The position numbers and the translations under genes are program-made. Below the pieces are notes generated by a model. It was not told where the DNA came from, ran no database searches, and worked only from the letters and a program-made list of their open reading frames with translations. 64,000 nucleotides of DNA from Bacteroidales bacterium M3 (GTDB lineage: Bacteria > Bacteroidota > Bacteroidia > Bacteroidales > Muribaculaceae). Shown piece after piece: positions 7,302 to 15,582 of the stretch (position 1 is the first letter of the stretch; each line of letters begins with the position of its first letter). The stretch covers positions 1-64,000 of the forward strand of contig LUJN01000008.1 of assembly GCA_001689445.1 (NCBI GenBank). Direction: 5' to 3'.

Positions 7302-8102
7302 ATGAGCCGACGATTCGCTTCACTCATAGCCATCTGCCTCATAGCCGCCACAGCGACCGCCCAGCTGTTGCCCAACGTGGAGATTCCCGACACCATCGCC
7401 AATGACCCCGAGGAATACGACATGGGCATCATCATCGACCTTACCCCCGAGATACTCGACGACATGGTCGCCGACCTCACCGGCTCGTCAATGCTGGGCA
7501 ACAAGATAAAACGCCTCACCGATGACGACTACCGCAAGGTAGCCGACGAGCTTGGCATCGAGGTTGCCGCCATGAAAGCCGTGGTCGACATCGAGGCGGG
7601 CGCGGGCCATCGCGGGTTTGCCGCCCCGGGACAGCCGCTCATCAACTTTGACCTCACGATGTTTCGCCGCTTCGCCGCCAAGCGTGGCATCAACCTCTCC
7701 AAGTACACCAAGAGCCACGCCATCGTGTTCCGCCGCCCCGACGCGCGACGATACGGCTCGCAGCAGGCAGCCCAGCACGAGCGGCTCAAGCAGGCGCGCA
7801 CCATCGACAACCGCGCCGCTATCGAGGGCACGTTCTGGGGCATGTTCCAGATTGGGGGATTCAACTGGGCAAAGTGCGGCGCGTCATCCATCGACGACTT
7901 CGTGCGCCGCATGAGCACCTCCGAACACGAGCAGCTGGAGCTGTTTGCCCGCTTCCTCATCTCCTGCGACCTCGTCAAGCACCTCAAAAACCACAACTGG
8001 GCAGCCTTCGCCCGCAACTACAACGGCCCCTCCTACGCCTCGCGCGGTTACCACAAAAAACTCGCCCGCGCCTACGCCAAGCACAAAAAATCCACGAAAT
8101 AA
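7302..8102 (+). CDS. Exported N-acetylmuramidase-domain protein
   Basis: This 266-residue protein has a Sec signal peptide (residues 1-20, cleavage after A-T-A). A central and C-terminal domain matches the N-acetylmuramidase family (PF11860, formerly DUF3380). The segment V-D-I-E-A-G near residue 97 carries the expected catalytic Glu, and G-M-F-Q-I-G-G-F-N near residue 183 is the second family hallmark. It probably hydrolyses peptidoglycan glycan strands. Phage endolysins use the same domain, but there are no phage genes nearby and the protein has a normal signal peptide. It is transcribed alone from the promoter at 7246-7276. The basic tail (K-K-S-T-K) may bind the wall. Confidence 0.85.
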   Translation: MSRRFASLIAICLIAATATAQLLPNVEIPDTIANDPEEYDMGIIIDLTPEILDDMVADLTGSSMLGNKIKRLTDDDYRKVADELGIEVAAMKAVVDIEAGAGHRGFAAPGQPLINFDLTMFRRFAAKRGINLSKYTKSHAIVFRRPDARRYGSQQAAQHERLKQARTIDNRAAIEGTFWGMFQIGGFNWAKCGASSIDDFVRRMSTSEHEQLELFARFLISCDLVKHLKNHNWAAFARNYNGPSYASRGYHKKLARAYAKHKKSTK

Positions 8103-8338
8103 AAGGGAAATTCCACAGCCTTGTAACTGAATTTTGCGAGGATTTACGACCATAATCTGTAGGATTCAAAGCAATTCTATAAATGCTTCCTGATTTGTGA
8201 CACAGTGTGCCACAAATTGAGTTGGTCTTACCACCACTCGATTATATATAGCGGAATTAAAAGATGATACATTTTATGTCTACTACAACGTAGCCGAAGC
8301 CAAGAAATTTTACGATTGGCAAAATTTCAATCCAAGCA
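8103..8338 (+). other. Intergenic stretch with a possible coding remnant
   Basis: Between the muramidase and RNA element B no complete gene is visible. From about 8222 to 8370 one frame reads protein-like text (E-L-K-D-D-T-F-Y-V-Y-Y-N-V-A-E-A-K-K-F-Y) without a start codon. It may be a gene remnant or chance. Confidence 0.3.
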
Positions 8339-8369
8339 TTGATATTATTCCCAATTTTTTATATTTTTG
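8339..8369 (+). promoter_or_regulatory. Promoter of RNA element B / BspA cluster
   Basis: TTG (8339-8341), 20 bases, then TATTTTTG (8362-8369) is an exact Bacteroidetes promoter match. It sits directly before the conserved RNA element. Confidence 0.8.
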
Positions 8370-8375
8370 CATTTG

Positions 8376-8695
8376 CTGACCGCCACCAGAAGCCCGGTCA
8401 TGGGTCATGAGGGCGGGATGCGGACATAATGGAAAGCGTTTACTTGACGCTCTTTCTTGACAGTCGGAAATCTGGCAGTTTCTAATCTCAGTCAAGGATG
8501 AGGCAATGGTAGATGCCTGTGGATATGTATATTTTAGTCCCAAGGGAATCTGTATCTCCATACAGGTTCTTTGGTGGTATATATTCATAACTGCGTGAGG
8601 CTTCTGCGTTGCTCGTTCAACTGAGATGGGCACATGCCAGAGCCTCCGACTGTGGAACGAGCAACAGTACGGATTCTCACGCATTCCTTTTTTTC
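8376..8695 (+). ncRNA. Structured leader RNA element, copy B, upstream of the BspA-like cluster
   Basis: This copy shares domains with A, C and D. The outer 3' helix is UGCGUGAG (8592-8599) with CUCACGCA (8676-8683), followed by TTCCTTTTTTT. The inner helix GTTGCTCGTTC (8608-8618) with GAACGAGCAAC (8655-8665) is a perfect 11 bp. The 5' part has a hairpin AAGCGT/ACGCT and the shared string GTCAAGGATGAGGCAATGG. A further hairpin CTGTA/TACAG lies near 8550-8565. The helix sequences differ from the other copies but stay paired. The element ends about 48 bases before the next start codon, like a transcription attenuator. Open frames crossing it on either strand are not considered real. Confidence 0.75.
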
Positions 8696-8742
8696 ACATC
8701 TCAAAAGCCGACAAGGGGAATCTGAAGGCACACAAATTCACT

Positions 8743-8979
8743 ATGGAAACTACAGGTTACCATCTTTACGTTGTCGTTTTTTCCTACAAAGAGGAGGATT
8801 ACGCATGTCCTATTAGATCCACCGCAGTGCTAAAACCCGGCGAAGACAAGCCGACAGCACTGCTTGTTGCAGAGGAAGCCATTAGGGGACATTTCCCAAA
8901 TCTCCTTCCAAAGGGAATGATTCCCTACCCTATTATTATCTTCTCAATAGAATACGGCACATATAAAATCAAAAACTAA
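8743..8979 (+). CDS. Small uncharacterised protein
   Basis: This gene encodes a 78-residue protein with no signal peptide. It has a strand-rich N-terminus (H-L-Y-V-V-V-F-S-Y), a single Cys in Y-A-C-P-I, and a Pro/Ile-rich end. I do not recognise a family. The frame is open from 8626, but the upstream part lies in RNA element B, so the ATG at 8743 is preferred. It ends 6 bases before the BspA-like gene and is probably co-transcribed with it. Confidence 0.55.
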   Translation: METTGYHLYVVVFSYKEEDYACPIRSTAVLKPGEDKPTALLVAEEAIRGHFPNLLPKGMIPYPIIIFSIEYGTYKIKN

Positions 8980-8985
8980 CCGACC

Positions 8986-11359
8986 ATGAAACCAATCATC
9001 CAAAAATTAGCGTTATCAACAGCCGTTCTGCTGTCGACAGCCATCTCGGCAACGGCCTATGACATGGAGGTCAACGGACTTTACTATGATGTAGACCTCA
9101 ACACCATGACCTGCAAATTGGTCGCGGGTGAAACGCCCTACAAGATGGCTACCATAGAAATTCCAGCAGAAGTCCAATACAAAGGACGGAAATTTAGGGT
9201 GACATCCATTGGCAACAATACTTTCCGCGACTGTAAGGAACTTACCTCCATCTCGGGAATGGACAATGTTACCTCTATCGGTTATGGGGGTTTCGATGGA
9301 TGCGAGAATCTTTCCGCAATCGATCTGTCAGGTGTAATCGAGTTGGGAGGGCGTGCATTTAGACTGTGCAAGAACCTTTCTTCTATCAAAGGCTTTGAGC
9401 ATGTGACTACGATTGGAAGCTATTGTTTCTACGGGTGCATTTCGTTGACAAGTATAACCCTATCCAAACAGTTGAAAAGCATAGGTGATCACTCCTTTAA
9501 CGCTTGCTCTTCTCTGAAAGACCTGAAAATCGAGAATGGCCTTAATTTTATTCCAGATTACGCATTCCAACATTGTAATTCCATAACCGAACTTACCATT
9601 CCCTCAAGTATATACGCAGTTGGATATGGCGCTTTTTGGTCATGTGGCAACCTCACAAAGGTGGTGTTTGAAGATCATAATGAACCTATAACATTCTCTG
9701 CGACCTCCGAGTCCTATCTTATTCCAGCGTTTTTTGAGTGCCCGATCAAAGAACTATATCTTGGCAGAGACTGTCAAGGCAGTTTTTACAATATAAAGAC
9801 ACTTCAGAAAATAGAGTTCTCACCATTTGTTACACGAATCGGAGAACGTCAGTTTTCAGGATGTGAAAATATCAGAGAGCTTACAATCCCACGTACAATA
9901 ACATCAATTAGCTCTTCTGCTTTTAATGGATGTAATTTTCAAGATTTAATCGTTGAGGACGGCTATAATACGTTAGCTATGTGGGCTCCACTATGCGCAA
10001 CAAACATATATTGGGGACGCCCAGTGTTGGTGCCCCGCGGCTTTAACAATTATAATTATGTCCCTTTCAATGGAAACAATGTAACTGTAACTTGGGGAAT
10101 ACATGCCAGTATGGGATATAATTTTAGGGATGAATTTTACAATTGTCCCTTAGATGCTGAAAATTTCAAGAGTCTTACTATATGCAACCCATACTCAGTC
10201 GTTAACGCCACAAGTCTTGAGAATTTGGTATGCCTCACTGCTGAGCCACCTACATTAAAAGGCATATCAAACACTCAATATATGGAGCTGTCGGTTGAGA
10301 TTCCTCGTGGCTGTAGTGAGACTTATAAGAGTGACCCTGTATTTGGGAAATTTTGGAGATGGTTCAATAAAACTACCCGCATCAATTACTGCAATTCACA
10401 ATCGTGCTTTTTACAATAGCAGTATCAGGAGCGTGTCATTACCCGACAATCTACAGCAAATAGGAGATGAGGCATTTTATGGATGCCTAAATCTTCACAG
10501 CATTAAATTACCGGAGGCGCTAAAATCGATTGGTGATAAAGCCTTTGCGAATACTCAGCTCGCATCTATTGTAATTCCAAATAGCGTGGAATGGCTCGGT
10601 GAGCAGACATTTGATGGATGTAAATTGAAATCATTACATATTGATGATGGAGAACTTCCTCTTTGGATTCCTCCGCTCACAGCAGCAAATTTCGCAGGCT
10701 ACTTTAGTAAGTTACCGCTTGTCAATATTTATATAGGCCGAAATCTAAGAAACGATAGTGACTTCAGTGTACGTGTAAAAGTTCCTACAAGTTGGTCTTT
10801 TGTTCCTACAGATTGGTATGCACCTGGTGACGACTGGGCATGGTGGGAGTGGTATTCTATGGGCGCACATTTCGACAGTCCTTTCGATGGAATAACCACA
10901 CTCTCCGAAATTGAATTTGGAAAAGATGTCACGGAATTAAGCTCCAATGATGCGTTCTCGGCGTGCGAGAATCTGACGACGGTAATTTCAAATGCCGTTA
11001 TTCCACCGACAAAAGCAAGGTTCAGCGAGGAAGCGTATGCAAATGCTACTCTTGTCGTGCCTGATGGGACAGTGGAAAAGTATCGTGAGGCTGATGGATG
11101 GAAAGAATTTGTCAACATCATTGAGTCATCCAATTCCGAGGTCACCACGATAACCAATGACGATGACATCAACATATCGGTTTCTAATGTCGGCGGCTCT
11201 GTCTCCATATCGGGTGCCGACGGGCAATCCCTTGAGGTATATGATATGCAGGGACGACACCTGTATTCCACCGAGAGCTATGCGGGTGAAAGCATATCCT
11301 TAAATCCCGGCATATTCATATTCCGCGTTAACAGTAAGTCAGTCAAAGTCAAAATTTGA
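8986..11359 (+). pseudogene. BspA-like leucine-rich repeat surface protein, frameshifted
   Basis: Two overlapping frames together encode about 790 residues of one BspA/LRR_5-type surface protein. Part one (8986-10419) has a signal peptide (residues 1-24) and many repeats of the form L-x-x-I-x-I-P-x-S-V-x-x-I-G-x-x-A-F-x-x-C. Part two continues the same repeat pattern and is only readable one base out of phase (+1), so the break lies between about 10340 and 10385. Part two has no signal peptide and ends in a type IX secretion-like tail (E-V-Y-D-M-Q-G-R-H-L-Y, last residues V-K-V-K-I). A single-base indel, a sequencing error or a phase-variable site are all possible. Two separate genes are less likely. 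The gene lies downstream of RNA element B. Its GC content is lower than its neighbours. Confidence 0.75.
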
Positions 11360-11593
11360 CATACCACATTAATATCTTTCATAAATCTGAAGTGTGGATT
11401 TACGGGGTATTACGGTCGCGCTGGAGACCGAGATTGTTAAACTTAAAACTCATGCCTATGGTATAGTTTCTAATTGAACTCATAGCCGAGAATATTCTTG
11501 ACATGATATTGCACAAAACATGGCTTGCAGTCAAGAATTGGCTTGCAAAATTTTAAGCCATGGACTAATGAAACGTTCCTCATTCCTTTTATA
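11360..11593. other. Intergenic region between convergent genes
   Basis: Nothing gene-like is seen. It holds AT-rich sequence with an imperfect inverted repeat (ATGGCTTGCA near 11520 and AAGCCATGG near 11558). Confidence 0.3.
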
Positions 11594-11630
11594 CAGCAGT
11601 CGGTTGCCAGCGAGCCGACTGCTGTTATTT
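11594..11630 (+). terminator. Terminator between BspA and flippase genes
   Basis: CAGCAGTCGG (11594-11603) pairs with CCGACTGCTG (11615-11624), followed by TTATTTTT on the plus strand. It would stop plus-strand transcription from the BspA-like gene. Confidence 0.65.
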
Positions 11631-13079
11631 TTACCGGCGGGCGATGAGGCGGCGGAGTTGGCGGTAGGAGGCGAGGCAGGAGGCAAGGGTGATGAGGGCG
11701 GCGAGCCATGTGAGGCCGAGGTCCATGGCGAGGACGCAGGCGGAGGCGGCCAGGGTGACGGCAGCCGAGAGGGGCCACATGCCACGGGCGAGGGTCATGC
11801 GGTAACGCCAGCGGTAGACTGCCCATGTGATAGCGGTATAGAGCAGATACCAGACGATGTAGCCCACGCCGAGTCCGAGAAATCCCCACCAGTTGTAGAA
11901 CAGTATGTTGATGAGGACCGACAGCGCGGAGCTGGACAGCTCGGTCAGGAGGTAGATGCGCCCGTCGCCACGGGCGAGTATCACGAAGGCGATGCACCAC
12001 GACACGGCGCGGGGCACGGTGCCGACCATCGCCCATGTGACGTAGGGGAGCATGACGTAGAAGTCGGCGGTGTAGAGCAGCCAAACGACGAGCCGGCTGC
12101 ACGTGACGAGCGCGGTAATCATCGGCAGGAGCACCCACAGGGCCATCGTCATCTCGTGGGAGACAAACAGGCCGCAACGGCGCGGGTAGGCGTTGACCTT
12201 GGAGAGCCGGGGAAAATATTCCATCGAGATGGCGGTGAACACCAGCCCGACGTAGCGGGTGGTTATCGTCCACCCGGCCTGAAAGTAGCCGACCGTGGCG
12301 GTGTCGGCGCGATGGTTGAGGTAGGCGATAAAGACATATTGGGCCAGCATCGCGGCAAAGAATGATACGGTCATGTAAAGCCCGAGCACCATGAATCGCC
12401 GCCCCTCACGGGCTGTCTCGCCGAGCGTCATCGGGCGGGGCAACGGCCGCGCGGGCTGACGGTAGACCATCACGGCGATGAAGATGCAGAGGGAGTAGGC
12501 CACGACCGACCATAGCACGCCGGCCTCGCGCAGGAAGTAGAACAGCGGCACGGAGACGACAAATGCCGCCGCAAGCCCCCACATTGATGAGCGGGCGATG
12601 CGCCGCAACCGCTCGTGCCCCTGCAATATCGCCTGCTCGCAGCAAGTGACTGTCCCGGCAAGGATGGCGATGGAGAGCACGACGAAACTCCACACGTGAG
12701 CGCGGTCGCCAAACGACCACTCGCTCAACAACGGCGACAACGCCATCGTCACAACCGCGCCGATAAGCCCAAGTGCCCACCCCCAGCGGCGCACGACCAC
12801 AGTCACGCGGTTGCGTGCCGCGTCATCGGGCGCGGCGGCGACATCGCGCACAGCCGAGTTGCGCAGCCCCATCTGGGCGAGCGCCGAAATCATGTCGACG
12901 ACCGAATTGTAGATGCCGAACAGCCCGACTCCCGCCGCGCCAATCCATATGGCTACGAGCTTGGTGCGCATTATCGAACATATGATGCCCACCGACTGTA
13001 CGCCCCCGAAGATGCCCACAGCCTTCATGACCGATGTCGACAGTGCCGACTTGCGCTTATGTGATACCGTGCCGCCCAA
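11631..13079 (-). CDS. Polysaccharide flippase, Wzx/MOP-type
   Basis: This 482-residue integral membrane protein has about 12-14 predicted helices. Its N-terminal signature (V-x-x-I-C-S-I-M-R-T-K-L-V-A-I-W-I-G) is typical of Wzx-like O-antigen translocases of the MOP superfamily. Members flip lipid-linked oligosaccharides across the inner membrane. It is the last gene of the dut-TPR-DUF4292-EnvC cluster, only 14 bases after the EnvC-like gene. It could therefore serve envelope glycan export, although no complete polysaccharide locus is adjacent. The C-terminal residues are basic (L-R-R-L-I-A-R-R). The substrate is unknown. Confidence 0.8.
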   Translation of the reverse strand: MGGTVSHKRKSALSTSVMKAVGIFGGVQSVGIICSIMRTKLVAIWIGAAGVGLFGIYNSVVDMISALAQMGLRNSAVRDVAAAPDDAARNRVTVVVRRWGWALGLIGAVVTMALSPLLSEWSFGDRAHVWSFVVLSIAILAGTVTCCEQAILQGHERLRRIARSSMWGLAAAFVVSVPLFYFLREAGVLWSVVAYSLCIFIAVMVYRQPARPLPRPMTLGETAREGRRFMVLGLYMTVSFFAAMLAQYVFIAYLNHRADTATVGYFQAGWTITTRYVGLVFTAISMEYFPRLSKVNAYPRRCGLFVSHEMTMALWVLLPMITALVTCSRLVVWLLYTADFYVMLPYVTWAMVGTVPRAVSWCIAFVILARGDGRIYLLTELSSSALSVLINILFYNWWGFLGLGVGYIVWYLLYTAITWAVYRWRYRMTLARGMWPLSAAVTLAASACVLAMDLGLTWLAALITLASCLASYRQLRRLIARR

Positions 13080-13093
13080 CTGTCAGCCTGAAA

Positions 13094-14674
13094 TTATCTT
13101 ACCCACTGCTCGGGATTGAGCTTGGCTTTCTCCTTGCGCAACTCAAAGTGCATGATGGAGCGGTTGTCATCGTCGGGGTCGCTGAATATGCGCCCTATTG
13201 TCTGGTTGGCCTTGACGGTGTCGCCGGTCTTGACCGATATCTCCGACAGGTTGGCATAGATGGTCAGATAGTTGCCGTGGCGCACCATCACGATGGTGTT
13301 GAACCCCGGCTGACGGAATATCGCCGACACCTTGCCGGCGAATATCGCGCGCGCAGTGCCCCCTGCGGGCACCTCGATGTCGATGCCGCCGTTGTCGGTC
13401 TGCACATACGGCAGGTCGGCATGACGCTGACGCCCGAAATGGCGCACAATCTTATACTTGCCGCTGACGGGGAACAGCAACCGTCCCTTGTTGCTCTCGA
13501 AGCTGCCCGACAGGGCGCGGTCGGCATCGGCCGTGGCAAAGTCGCGTGCCGTGGCCTTGGCGGGATTCTCGACCGATGCAAGGTCGCCCTTGGCGGGAAT
13601 CGGCGCGGGGGTCTCGCCCTTTGATGACGACTTTGCGGGCGTGGCTTTCTTGCCATTGGCCTCCTTGTTGTCCTTTTTATGCTTCTGTGGCTTGACGGGC
13701 TTGCGCTTGTCGCCCTTGCGGTCATCCTTTGCCTTGGACGGATTCTTGGTGTCGGCAACCGCCGTCAGACGCTCCTTCTCGGCCTCGGCGGCCTCCTTTT
13801 CGGCGAGCAGACGCTCCCGTTCCTCACGCTCCGCGCGCTCGCGGCGTTCACGCTCGGCGCGTGCGGCGGCCTCGCGGGCCTCGCGCTCCTTGCGCGCCCG
13901 CTCCTCGGCAAGCCTACGCTGACGCTCCTCCTCGGCCTTGCGCTGCTGCTCGGCTATGAGGCGGTCAAGTTCCCGGTCGAGGGCGCGTGCCTCGCGCTCC
14001 TTCTGCTTCAGCACGGCCTGTAGCGTCGAGCCTTGCTTCTTCAGGTCGGCGACGAGCGTCTCGGTCTGCTTCTGCTTGCCCTCAAGCTCACGGCGTGCCA
14101 CGTTCATCTGTATCAGCGAATGGTTCTTGGCGTCGTGCATCCGCGCCAGCTCGGCACGCCGTTGCGACAGATTGTCGTGCGCCTCCTTGATCTCGCCGCT
14201 GCGGCGGTCGCGCCACCGCGAGAACTGCCGCAGGTAGCGCATACGGCGGTAAGCCTGTGTGAAGGATTCGGATGAGAAGATAAACGCGAGCTTGTTCATC
14301 GACCCGCGATGGGACTGCATCGCGCGCACTGCCGAGGCATAGTCGTCGCGCAACCGCTGCAGGTGGCGTTCAAGCCGGGCTATCGAGTCGTTGAGCCGCC
14401 CGATGCCACGGTTTATCGAGTCGACCTGGGTCTTCATCTCCGATATAGTCGCGTTCTTCTCCTGCACCTCGGCCTGCAGCATATTGAGCTGGTTGAGCTG
14501 ATTGCGTGTCTGCCGCTCGTTCTCCTCAATCTCCTTGGCCGTCTTCTTTATCTCCTGCGTGGTCTTCTGACGGTCGCGCTTGACACGGTTGACATTCCGC
14601 GCCGCCTCGGCGGCAGGGAGCGACAGCATCACCGCCGCCATCAGCATCACTATTATCTGCGTTGTCTTTTTCAT
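13094..14674 (-). CDS. EnvC-like murein hydrolase activator (LytM/M23 domain)
   Basis: This 526-residue exported protein has a signal peptide (residues 1-24), a long coiled coil (about residues 25-265) and a very basic Arg/Glu-rich helical stretch (about 240-300). A Lys/Pro/Ala linker and a C-terminal M23/LytM domain (about residues 410-526) follow. In the LytM domain the usual first zinc His is replaced (N-G-G-I-D-I), and the H-x-H pair is H-F-E, so it is likely a degenerate, non-catalytic domain, as in E. coli EnvC, which activates amidases at the septum. Gene order after the DUF4292 lipoprotein gene (19-base gap) is a recurrent Bacteroidales arrangement. A role in cell separation is inferred from the family. 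Confidence 0.85.
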   Translation of the reverse strand: MKKTTQIIVMLMAAVMLSLPAAEAARNVNRVKRDRQKTTQEIKKTAKEIEENERQTRNQLNQLNMLQAEVQEKNATISEMKTQVDSINRGIGRLNDSIARLERHLQRLRDDYASAVRAMQSHRGSMNKLAFIFSSESFTQAYRRMRYLRQFSRWRDRRSGEIKEAHDNLSQRRAELARMHDAKNHSLIQMNVARRELEGKQKQTETLVADLKKQGSTLQAVLKQKEREARALDRELDRLIAEQQRKAEEERQRRLAEERARKEREAREAAARAERERRERAEREERERLLAEKEAAEAEKERLTAVADTKNPSKAKDDRKGDKRKPVKPQKHKKDNKEANGKKATPAKSSSKGETPAPIPAKGDLASVENPAKATARDFATADADRALSGSFESNKGRLLFPVSGKYKIVRHFGRQRHADLPYVQTDNGGIDIEVPAGGTARAIFAGKVSAIFRQPGFNTIVMVRHGNYLTIYANLSEISVKTGDTVKANQTIGRIFSDPDDDNRSIMHFELRKEKAKLNPEQWVR

Positions 14675-14693
14675 CTTTCTCTCTCCCTCATCA

Positions 14694-15521
14694 TCATAGT
14701 CCAGAAACCATCTTCAGCAGGTCGTGTCCCCGAAGCCGTGTATAGCCCCTCGGGGCACTCCACTGCGGATTGGCCCCGGTATTCCACTTGGCGTCATCGA
14801 GTTTCCACTCAATGGAAGCAACCACCTTACGCTTACCCTTGGTCACCTCAATATCGACCTCACGGGCTATCGGCCCGGCAGGGGTCGCGAGGTCGCCGCC
14901 ATATCCGACCGCCGCCACAAGGCTACGGTCGAGGGCATATGCCACGAAACGCTCCACCAATCCCACCTCGGATGTGCGGAATCCATAGCTCATCCCCGAC
15001 GGAGCACCGGCGGGAATCACATTCCACACCGGCCCCTCCCGGCTTATCTCCACCGCCCTGCGCCCGGCATCGCCGAGTGTCGGCTTCCCGAGCACGAATG
15101 GGCGACCGAGCAACAGGTCCTGCAGGTTGTCAATCGTCACGGGAAACTTGCCCAGTGCCGCCGTAAGGCTCTCGGCCACATACTGCTTCTTTAGACGATA
15201 GGCGGCAAAGAGGCTGTCGCGGGTGACATGCAGCTGCGCAACCTCCATGCCGAGCACACGCAATGAGATGTTGACACTCTGCCCGCGCACCATCCGCGCG
15301 CGACCCGACACGGAGACACTCGCTGGCGACTTCAGTTCGAGCCTCACGGGCACGGTTACGTCGTCCCACGAGGCGGCATTGTCGACGAGGGTCTTGTAAA
15401 GCCGAGACGCATCGGTCACGGCGGGTTGCGTGGATGGCTGTGGAGTCTGCCGTGATGCGCGGCAACCGCCAAGCAGCAGTGTCGCCGTTGCGGCGACTAT
15501 TAGCAGCAGTCTGGTTTTCAT
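14694..15521 (-). CDS. DUF4292 outer-envelope lipoprotein
   Basis: This 275-residue lipoprotein (lipobox L-L-G-G-C, Cys21) is followed by a LolA/LppX-like beta-rich domain of the DUF4292 family. Family features include the V-P-V-R-L-E-L strand, V-S-G-R-A-R-M and I-D-N-L-Q-D-L-L-L-G-R-P. The frame is open to 15554, but the ATG at 15521 directly precedes the signal peptide. It sits between the TPR gene and the EnvC-like gene, as in other Bacteroidales. The molecular function is not established; handling of lipids or lipoproteins is suggested by the fold. Confidence 0.8.
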   Translation of the reverse strand: MKTRLLLIVAATATLLLGGCRASRQTPQPSTQPAVTDASRLYKTLVDNAASWDDVTVPVRLELKSPASVSVSGRARMVRGQSVNISLRVLGMEVAQLHVTRDSLFAAYRLKKQYVAESLTAALGKFPVTIDNLQDLLLGRPFVLGKPTLGDAGRRAVEISREGPVWNVIPAGAPSGMSYGFRTSEVGLVERFVAYALDRSLVAAVGYGGDLATPAGPIAREVDIEVTKGKRKVVASIEWKLDDAKWNTGANPQWSAPRGYTRLRGHDLLKMVSGL

Positions 15522-15582
15522 TTGACTGTATATGGGATGAATGGGATATATCATTTATATAGTGCCGATATGAACCTTGGGA

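Noticed and set aside
7302..8102. Prophage endolysin
   Set aside because: The muramidase has a normal signal peptide and promoter, and no holin, integrase or structural phage gene is near.
8310..8684. 124-codon minus-strand open frame before the BspA-like gene
   Set aside because: It is antisense to RNA element B, and the sequence similarity to other copies does not preserve the frame.
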